Source of the DNA: Opitutaceae bacterium
Lineage (GTDB): Bacteria; Verrucomicrobiota; Verrucomicrobiae; Opitutales; Opitutaceae
Reading direction: 5' to 3'
DNA: 13,896 bases
Assembly (NCBI GenBank): GCA_031266495.1
Contig: JAISAX010000477.1
Location: 1 to 13,896, forward strand
Shown piece after piece: positions 9,099 to 13,896 of this stretch (the stretch's first letter is position 1; the number at the start of each line of letters is the position of its first letter). Position numbers and translations under genes: made by a program. The notes beneath the pieces were generated by a model. It had not been told where the DNA came from, did no database searches, and saw only the letters and a list, made by a program, of their open reading frames with translations.

Positions 9099-9824
9099 AT
9101 GAGTGCGCATCCCGTCCACGTTTTTTCCGCCGATCCTGCCGATCCCGCCGGGGCTGCCGACGTTCCCGTCGGCGCGGGGGCTCGCCTCCGCAAGCCGTCG
9201 GTGGCAGGCCATCGCCGCTCGGTGGACATGCAGATCATCGCCGACTGGGTGATGCCGCGTTCGCGCGTGCTCGATCTCGGCTGCGGACGCGGCGTGCTGC
9301 TCGGTTTCCTGCAACATACAAAAAATGTGTTCGCCGTGGGCGTAGACCTGGATTTCGACAAAATTTCGGCCTGCGTGCGGCGCGGCGTCACCGCGCACCA
9401 GGCGGACATGCTCGGGTTCATGCAGAGGTTCCCCGACGGTCATTTCGACCGGGTGATCTTTTCCCGCACGCTGGAGGAATTGCCTGCGCCGGGCGCGGCT
9501 ATCGTCGAGGGGTTGCGCGTGGCGCGCAACGTCACTGTCGGTTTCGTCAATCACGCCTACTGGAAAAACCGGCTCGACAGCGCGTTGCGCGGTCGCAAGC
9601 CGCGCAACGCCGTTTACACGACGGCGTGGTTCGGGAGCCGCCCCACCAATCCGGTGACAATCCATGACTTTGAACTGTTCTGTGCGGAGAAACGCATCCG
9701 CATCGTCCATCGCGCCCACTTGCGCGGCGACTGGAAATCGGCCTGCCCCTTCGCGCCCAACCTGCTCGCCGGCTACGCTCTCTACGACTTGGCCCGGGGG
9801 GCGTCAGGGGCTGCACACAAATAA
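9099..9824 (+). CDS. metW: MetW-like SAM-dependent methyltransferase-fold protein
   Basis: This 241-residue class I methyltransferase-fold protein has SAM motif I VLDLGCGRG at 57-65 and an acidic post-I strand GVDLD at 81-85. It shows the MetW-type order of segments: IIADWV, then ACVRRGV, FPDGHFDRVIFSRTLEE, VGFVNHAYWKNRL and TIHDFELFCAEKRIRI. MetW works with MetX in homoserine acylation for methionine synthesis in many bacteria. No metX is in this window, so the pairing is unproven here. The first 40 residues extend beyond the usual MetW start and are low complexity. An internal start near SVDMQII is possible. It follows rpe at 60 bases, in a spacer of pyrimidine-rich hexamer-like sequence. 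Confidence 0.85.
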   Translation: MSAHPVHVFSADPADPAGAADVPVGAGARLRKPSVAGHRRSVDMQIIADWVMPRSRVLDLGCGRGVLLGFLQHTKNVFAVGVDLDFDKISACVRRGVTAHQADMLGFMQRFPDGHFDRVIFSRTLEELPAPGAAIVEGLRVARNVTVGFVNHAYWKNRLDSALRGRKPRNAVYTTAWFGSRPTNPVTIHDFELFCAEKRIRIVHRAHLRGDWKSACPFAPNLLAGYALYDLARGASGAAHK

Positions 9825-9849
9825 CCTCTTTAACCTCTTATAATCTCTG
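9822..9849. repeat. Short tandem repeat after metW
   Basis: TAACCTCTT occurs twice in succession (9822-9830, 9831-9839), followed by a diverged copy TAATCTCTG. The metW stop codon TAA is the first three bases of the first unit. Confidence 0.6.
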
Positions 9850-9874
9850 GGCAGTTTGGAAAACCCATTTTTTT
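9848..9874 (+). terminator. Possible intrinsic terminator of the rpe-metW transcript
   Basis: TGGG pairs with CCCA and TTT with AAA around the loop GGA, with a three-base bulge (CAG), followed immediately by seven T residues. The stem is weak but the position, 24 bases after the metW stop, is right. Confidence 0.42.
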
Positions 9875-9927
9875 GAAAACGCTCCAGAAACCGAGGGCGG
9901 AAAGTCATTAAAAATCCATGTAATTAA

Positions 9928-10096
9928 CTGAAGTTACGCGGACGGCCTTGAAGAGGCACGGGCTTCCAGCCCGTGGACGGCGAAGCCGCCGGATCAACGT
10001 GGCGCGGGCGTCCCGCCCGCATCTGAAGTGGCTCGGGCATCCTTGCCCGTGAGCGTTGCCACTCCGCCCGTGCGTGGCACGGGCTTCCAGCCCGTG
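9928..10096. repeat. Second hairpin-repeat cluster, related to the ppdK-rpe element
   Basis: Bases 9928-9990 match 8027-8090 over about 63 positions with only a few differences, including CTGA-GTTACGCGGAC, the TTCCA hairpin and GACGGCGAAGCCGCC. Four hairpins follow one another: 9957-9975 (TTCCA), 10003-10021 (GTCCC, one arm mismatch), 10032-10051 (ATCCTT, one arm mismatch) and 10078-10096 (TTCCA). I found no right-hand terminal inverted repeat, so this copy appears incomplete or rearranged. Spacers differ in length and sequence, and the repeats are dyads, so this is not a CRISPR array. Confidence 0.8.
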
Positions 10097-10429
10097 AACG
10101 ACGGACGTTTGCCCGACTCGACAGACCTCCCCTTCCCCCCCCCTCCTCTCCCTCTTGTTGCTGCATTTGGTCAGGCCTGTTCCTCCCCTGCCCTCGCCGG
10201 ACGTCAGGCCTGGCTGCTCCACCCGCATGACCTGCCGCCGGAAGGCGTCACGCTCGCGCCCGGTTCGCGCGTCTGGCTTGCCGGTGTGGATACCGAAGGC
10301 GTCAACCACGTCTGGTTCCCGTGGATCGCTGCGCAGCCCGATACAGAACTGCGCATCAACCCCGGCTCCGCCTCCGACATCCGCTCCCTCTGGCCGGATG
10401 TGGTGCTGACGGAACAGAATACGCAGTGA
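10028..10429 (+). pseudogene. Orphan ORF, repeat-derived start fused to an unrecognised C-terminal fragment
   Basis: The frame has 133 codons. The first 30 or so are translations of hairpin repeats and the next 15 lie over a C9 tract (10135-10143) and a CT-rich stretch. Only the last 75 residues look like protein: RQAWLLHPHDLPPEG, then GSRVWLAGVDTEGVNHVWF and TELRINPGSASDIRSLWPD. I do not recognise the family. No good start codon lies between the repeats and this segment, which suggests that the 5' part of an older gene was lost or replaced when the repeat cluster arrived. It could still be expressed from a start inside the repeats. The stop is followed by a C7-T-C9 tract at 10447-10463. Confidence 0.4.
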
Positions 10430-10485
10430 ATTGACGAAAATCGATTCCCCCCCTCCCCCCCCCTCCCTGCAATTTCGCAAAATAT

Positions 10486-10514
10486 CAACTCCCGCCTCAA
10501 AATGGCGGTTGACA
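10486..10514 (+). promoter_or_regulatory. Candidate promoter with overlapping dyad upstream of the regulator gene
   Basis: CAA and CCGCC at 10486-10496 pair with GGCGG and TTG at 10504-10511, with a three-base bulge. The right arm runs into a perfect TTGACA at 10509-10514. No convincing -10 box sits 16-18 bases downstream. The gene starts 121 bases later. The layout suggests a -35 region with an operator over it, but support is weak. Confidence 0.3.
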
Positions 10515-10635
10515 CCGCTTGTATCCTGTTTCCTGATTCATCTGTTCTTTGGATATCACCTCGACTCCCAGGCGCTTTCAACGTCTCTCAGCCGTATAAC
10601 CTCAACTGCTGGAAAAAGAAAGAAAGGTCACTGCC

Positions 10636-11436
10636 ATGGAAACCCTGACAGAAACCGGAATCACTGCTGGTGCGGTGTATTCGATCCTCGTGCTCCAACA
10701 TTGCGGCGATGCGCCAAAACTCTGCATCCGCCTGAAAAAAGAACTCCCCGGCGTCCGCGCCACGCCCTGCGCCTCCATCTCCGAGGCCCGAGGCAAACTG
10801 AAAACGCAACCGGTCGATCTGGTGATAGCCGGGTTGTCTGCGGGAGCGGAACTGATGCCGTTTTTCGAAGAGGTTCGTAAATCCGGAGACGGCATTTTCC
10901 GCCTGCTTGCCGCTGGCGCAGGCTGCCTGCAGACGGCATCCGCGTTCCTGGCCCATGTGGATGGTTTTCTCAACCAGCATGATGGACTTGGTATGGAGGG
11001 AATTGTGGCACGAGTGCGGCAAATCAGGGAAGCCAAAGGGAATCCCGATGAAGCCAACAGGGATTTCGAATTTCACCGTCGTGTGTTTGCGTGCGCACAG
11101 ATACGCGACCGGCAACTCAGGGATATGTTGCCAACTGACCGCATCGTGCTCACCCGTGCCGCGCTTGGCTGGTGTAACCAGCGGATTGCTCGTGTGGACA
11201 AGATTCCGGAATACGAATGTCGCCGTGCGCGCCAAAGGCTCCGGGCCCGGTTCGAAATTCAGTCTGTCGATGAGTTGGGTCGTAAAGCCGAACCGATGGG
11301 GCTGGTTTTCAAACGTGAAGATCTTGCTTACGCAGTGGATCTCGATCCTGTCCTCCAGAAGAGAAATGTCGCCTCGCAGAAAAAAAGTTCCAGACTTCGG
11401 GCGCTTCACAAGAAACTGACAGCCAAAAAACAATAA
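10636..11436 (+). CDS. Atypical regulator: degenerate receiver domain with LuxR-like helix-turn-helix
   Basis: This protein has 266 residues. Residues about 15-135 have the strand/helix rhythm of a response-regulator receiver (SILVLQHCGD, then VDLVIAGLSAG), but the acidic pair is replaced by Gln-His and the phospho-acceptor Asp by Gly66. Phosphorylation is therefore unlikely. Residues about 165-217 resemble a LuxR-type HTH: LTRAALGWCNQRIARVDKI aligns with the usual L-x-LLAxGxSNKEIAxxLxI, followed by RRARQRLRARF as recognition helix. The C-terminus (243-266) is strongly basic. The start is supported by AGAAAGG eight bases before the ATG. It probably binds DNA and may act on the phased half-sites just after it at 11443-11478. 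Target and signal are unknown. Confidence 0.62.
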   Translation: METLTETGITAGAVYSILVLQHCGDAPKLCIRLKKELPGVRATPCASISEARGKLKTQPVDLVIAGLSAGAELMPFFEEVRKSGDGIFRLLAAGAGCLQTASAFLAHVDGFLNQHDGLGMEGIVARVRQIREAKGNPDEANRDFEFHRRVFACAQIRDRQLRDMLPTDRIVLTRAALGWCNQRIARVDKIPEYECRRARQRLRARFEIQSVDELGRKAEPMGLVFKREDLAYAVDLDPVLQKRNVASQKKSSRLRALHKKLTAKKQ

Positions 11437-11442
11437 ATACAG

Positions 11443-11478
11443 TGCACGTTTTGTGCAGTGATTTGCACGAAATGTGCG
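11443..11478. promoter_or_regulatory. Four phased half-sites forming two tandem operator-like dyads
   Basis: TGCAC (11443-11447), GTGCA (11453-11457), TGCAC (11464-11468) and GTGCG (11474-11478) alternate in orientation with start-to-start steps of 10, 11 and 10 bases. They form two dyads with 5-base spacers whose centres are 21 bases, two helical turns, apart. No T run follows, so this is not a terminator. They lie upstream of and over the -35 position of a promoter-like sequence for the next gene. Confidence 0.6.
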
Positions 11479-11489
11479 AAATTTATGAT
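11462..11489 (+). promoter_or_regulatory. Candidate promoter of the mini-RHS gene
   Basis: TTTGCA at 11462-11467 and TATGAT at 11484-11489 have a 16-base spacer and lie about 55 bases before the ATG at 11544. The -35 hexamer is inside the second operator-like dyad, so binding there would directly affect RNA polymerase access. Confidence 0.42.
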
Positions 11490-11543
11490 TCCACTCTGTC
11501 TGTACATGCCTTTGCTGCGTGGCCTGACTTCACTCAATAACAC

Positions 11544-12272
11544 ATGAAATCAACAAAATCCATCCTCTCTCTCGCCGCCGGTCTGGCCCTTGCGCTCACC
11601 GGCTCATTGTCCGCCAAGGACACGTGGTACGTAAGCGACCACCTCGCCACCACCGTGGCGTCCATCGACGTCGCTGGTGAAATCGCCCAGATCGAAGCCG
11701 ATGCCTTCGGCACCCCGTTGGGCCATGACGGCACTATCGGCAATCCGGAACGCTACACTGGTAAGCCCTACGATGAGGATTTGGGTGCCTACGTTTTCCC
11801 CTTCCGCAATTATCGCCCCGAAGAAGGACGCTGGATGTCAAACGATCCAAGCGGATTTCCTGATGGCATTAACCCATCGACTTATTATCCAAATCCAAAT
11901 ACAGCAATAGACCCCTATGGGCTAGCACAACAAATCGTTGAAACATTAGTTGTAACAACAATAACATACACGATAAATAATGCAGCTGTCGTAGGGGGAA
12001 CTCTTGCCATTATTGCCGCTGGCTATGCAACTGGAGGCGCGGCATGGTTTGCTGCCGGAGCGGCTGGCTTTGCAATAATCTCCAGCATAAGTAGTATAAC
12101 AACTTCCCCATCAACCACCTTGGACTTCTACAGCGACATACCTGACGACCATGTTTTAATTAAAACAGAGATGAAGGAAGAAAGTGACTGGAGTATTGAC
12201 TGGGGGATTCTACGTACAGTCATAACCAATGTCAAAGCATCAAGACTCCTTTATACATACGGAAAAGAATGA
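11544..12272 (+). CDS. Secreted mini-RHS protein with variable C-terminal domain (toxin candidate)
   Basis: The 242-residue product begins with a signal peptide (about 1-24, hydrophobic LSLAAGLALALTGSLSA). Residues about 28-127 form an RHS-associated core: WYVSDHLATTVASIDVAG, ADAFGTPLG, RYTGKPYDEDLGAY, FRNYRPEEGRWMSNDP and the closing DPYGL at 123-127. Full RHS proteins have well over 1000 residues, so this is only the exported tip. The variable region after DPYGL has a Gly/Ala-rich hydrophobic stretch at about 145-185, able to form two membrane helices, then a soluble, acidic end. Codon use and base composition become AT-rich from about 11850, within the core. I do not recognise the C-terminal domain. 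A small gene overlaps the stop by ATGA, as in toxin-immunity pairs. No Shine-Dalgarno is visible. Confidence 0.75.
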   Translation: MKSTKSILSLAAGLALALTGSLSAKDTWYVSDHLATTVASIDVAGEIAQIEADAFGTPLGHDGTIGNPERYTGKPYDEDLGAYVFPFRNYRPEEGRWMSNDPSGFPDGINPSTYYPNPNTAIDPYGLAQQIVETLVVTTITYTINNAAVVGGTLAIIAAGYATGGAAWFAAGAAGFAIISSISSITTSPSTTLDFYSDIPDDHVLIKTEMKEESDWSIDWGILRTVITNVKASRLLYTYGKE

Positions 12273-12766
12273 TTCGCATGAAATCCAAAACAAAAAACAT
12301 CTTGAGAATTCTGTTTATCGGTTTAGTCATAACGATTGCGGGCCTCTCGTACCGATTACAGTTCACTGAAGCAAGTGAATCGCTATTAACTTCTGTATTG
12401 TCCCCGGGCCCGTGGAATGATGTTTGCAACGAAGTTTATCGCCTCGGAGAAGGTCTTGGGGGAAAGTCGAGTATATTACCCGGTAGCGAGATGTTTTTCA
12501 GCAAAATAAGTTCTCAAAACCGAAAAATAACCCGTATTGGGATTGGCCTCTTTTCCCAACGCATAAAACAGGGAGGAATATCCGAGGGAGATTCAGCTAC
12601 TGTCGTATATGAAGGAACACTATCTATCCAACAGGGAGGTTATTCGAAATTCTACATCAACACGCTATGGTTATGGGCTACGAATAATAAAGAATGGAAG
12701 ATTGCTTCATTGACATTCATTGGCGACGGAATCTTCTACAATGCAATAACTCCAGACGAATCATGA
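12269..12766 (+). CDS. Small membrane-anchored protein, putative immunity partner of the mini-RHS protein
   Basis: This 165-residue protein has a positively charged start (MIRMKSKTKN) and one hydrophobic helix at about 11-27 (ILRILFIGLVITIAGLSY). The rest is mostly soluble, with beta-rich stretches such as TRIGIGLFSQRI, SATVVYEGTLSI and INTLWLWATNNKEWKIASL. That topology suggests an inner-membrane anchor with a periplasmic domain, a sensible place to neutralise a membrane-acting toxin. The family is not recognised. ATG 12269 overlaps the preceding stop, and GGAAAAG lies just before it. ATG 12278 is an alternative start with better spacing. Both genes are AT-rich and share the terminator at 12820. 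The immunity role is inferred from position only. Confidence 0.6.
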   Translation: MIRMKSKTKNILRILFIGLVITIAGLSYRLQFTEASESLLTSVLSPGPWNDVCNEVYRLGEGLGGKSSILPGSEMFFSKISSQNRKITRIGIGLFSQRIKQGGISEGDSATVVYEGTLSIQQGGYSKFYINTLWLWATNNKEWKIASLTFIGDGIFYNAITPDES

Positions 12767-12819
12767 TAGTCAGATATCAATCTGTGACATTCTACCTTTG
12801 TCTATTGCGATCTGTTTCC

Positions 12820-12850
12820 CGCGCCTCTTGTCGGACAAGAGGCGCGTTTT
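12820..12850 (+). terminator. Strong intrinsic terminator after the mini-RHS pair
   Basis: CGCGCCTCTTG (12820-12830) and CAAGAGGCGCG (12836-12846) form a perfect 11-base stem around TCGGA, followed by TTTT. It separates the mini-RHS pair from the next RHS gene, which starts 26 bases later. Confidence 0.88.
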
Positions 12851-12875
12851 AATATTCCATAATATCACTATAAAT

Positions 12876-13896
12876 ATGCGTATTACATCTTTCGCCGTAT
12901 TCATTATATTTTTACCATTGCTGCAAGCAACACCTGACTGGCAAACGAACCCTTCCAGTCTCGGCAATGCCAGTCTTGACGGCGGACTTGCACTCGCACT
13001 TCCGATGGGGCCGGTGCCTGCCGCGCCGGAGTTCGGATTGTCGCTTCAACTCGTCCATGACGCTGCAAAAGTCAAAACGACCGAGCACGCGCAATATGCA
13101 CGGCGCAATCTGATGCGAAAGCAGGCCGGAGTTGCGCTCCTGCCGTCGAAGGAACCGCTGAAGAAGGGCGAAGCGGATCCGAAAACCACCATCTACCGCT
13201 CGGGCTGGAACATCCCGCAACTGGTCAGCTACCTGTTTCCGGCGAACCGGGACCGGTTGCTGTGGCAGCGCCGGGCGGAGGCGAGGTCGAGTTTTTGCGC
13301 GACGACATGGAGGCGACACCGCCCCGGTTCACACCCGAAGGCTGGCATTGCAAGGAGATCGCCGCTGGCCACTACCGGTTGACCGACCGCGAGGGCTGGG
13401 TATGGGATTACAAGAACGGACTGCCCGCCACGCTGACCGCGCCATCGGGCCGCCAGCTTGAATTTTTCCACGACAAGGGACTGCTTGTCCGGGTGCTCCA
13501 GTACCTGAGCGCGGCGGAAAAAGGCACACGCAAGGAAGTGCTGCGCGTCACATGGAACGACCAACGAAAACCCGTCCGCCTCGTCAGCGACCTGATGGAA
13601 CACCGGTTCACGTACGACAAGGACACCGGCCACCTCGTCCGTTGGGACTCCACCTTTTTCACCCTCGCCACCAATACCGCAGCCGCCCGCAAAGGCGTCA
13701 ACGAAACCCGTCCCGAGAGCGACCCGGTGATCAACCTCGAAGCCGACTCGCCCGCCCATGCCGAGAACGGCAATGCCATGGGCGCGATGCATTTTCGCTA
13801 CATTGAGGATGTGCTCGCCGTGATCCGTTATCCCGGAGGCCGCACCGAACGGTTTCGCTGGGAGATCGAAAAGGGCCGGCTCCTCGACGACGGCTT
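12876..13896 (+). CDS. N-terminal part of a large RHS/YD-repeat secreted protein, frameshifted and 3'-partial
   Basis: The ATG at 12876 starts a signal peptide (MRITSFAVFIIFLPLLQA). The next residues, WQTNPSSLGNASLDGGLALALPMGP in part, resemble the start of exported RHS proteins. The frame holds to about 13268 (SYLFPANRDRLLWQ). The sensible sequence then continues in another frame from about 13271 with PGGGEVEFLRDDM, HYRLTDREGWVWDYKNG, FTYDKDTGHLVRWDS and YPGGRTERFRW. The last motifs are YD-repeat-like. That second frame stays open for 208 codons to the window end. A single missing base around 13266-13276 would restore one reading frame, so this is either a sequencing error or a recent inactivating mutation. 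Without correction the product stops at 13382. The upstream 26 codons of the open frame are not needed. Confidence 0.68.

Noticed and set aside
8019..9719. A 566-codon minus-strand frame over the repeats, rpe and metW
   Set aside because: It is antisense to two clear enzyme genes, and one end is repeat-derived peptide. There is no recognisable domain.
8056..10096. CRISPR array
   Set aside because: The repeats are short dyads with irregular, short spacing and three loop types. There are no unique equal-length spacers and no cas genes.
9908..10480. A 190-codon minus-strand gene opposite the second repeat cluster
   Set aside because: Much of it is the peptide translation of the hairpin repeats (GQGCPSHF, GRDARAT, LFKAVRVTSV) and the rest is antisense to the orphan ORF.
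11443..11478. Intrinsic terminator of the 10636 gene
   Set aside because: The stems are only 5 bases and no T run follows. The alternating phased half-sites fit an operator better.

Overview
The window is GC-rich chromosomal DNA, with an AT-rich island near 11.85-12.95 kb. It most resembles a Verrucomicrobiota genome, probably of the Opitutaceae type. This is inferred from a pilus/secretion operon with a fused PilM-PilN protein, genes that mostly lack Shine-Dalgarno sites, RHS-type secreted proteins, and GGCACGGGC...GCCCGTG hairpin repeats. In reverse translation these repeats give the peptides TGWKPVPL and GQDARAT, which I know from spurious ORFs of Verrucomicrobiota and Planctomycetota. No taxonomic marker gene is present, so the assignment is tentative.

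Left part (1-4823, minus strand): an operon for the trans-envelope machinery of a type IV pilus or type II secretion system. It runs leftwards as secretin lipoprotein (PilQ/GspD-like), PilM-PilN fusion, and PilO-like protein cut by the window edge. The genes overlap by 4 bases (TTGA, ATGA) and are surely co-translated. Each one carries proline-rich stretches encoded by long homopolymeric G tracts (plus strand) of 9 to 37 bases.

Centre (5157-9824, plus strand): housekeeping carbon and methionine metabolism. The genes are pyruvate phosphate dikinase (ppdK, with a lysine-rich N-terminal extension), ribulose-phosphate 3-epimerase (rpe) and a MetW-like methyltransferase. Between ppdK and rpe lies a roughly 313-bp element with terminal inverted repeats. 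It is filled with short hairpins and heptanucleotide repeats. A second hairpin cluster follows metW and runs into an orphan ORF (10028-10429) that I do not recognise and that looks like a gene remnant.

Right part (10636-13896, plus strand): accessory region. A regulator-like protein combines a degenerate receiver domain with a LuxR-like helix-turn-helix. It is followed by four helically phased half-sites over a promoter-like sequence. Next comes a very small RHS protein consisting of signal peptide, RHS core and a variable hydrophobic C-terminus. A small membrane-anchored protein overlaps its end by ATGA, then there is a strong intrinsic terminator, and then the N-terminal part of a large RHS/YD-repeat protein that is frameshifted near 13270 and runs off the window. 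The C-terminal half of the small RHS protein and its partner are AT-rich and look horizontally acquired. The best candidate for an unusual system is this secreted mini-RHS toxin/immunity-like module with its phased operator and upstream atypical regulator.
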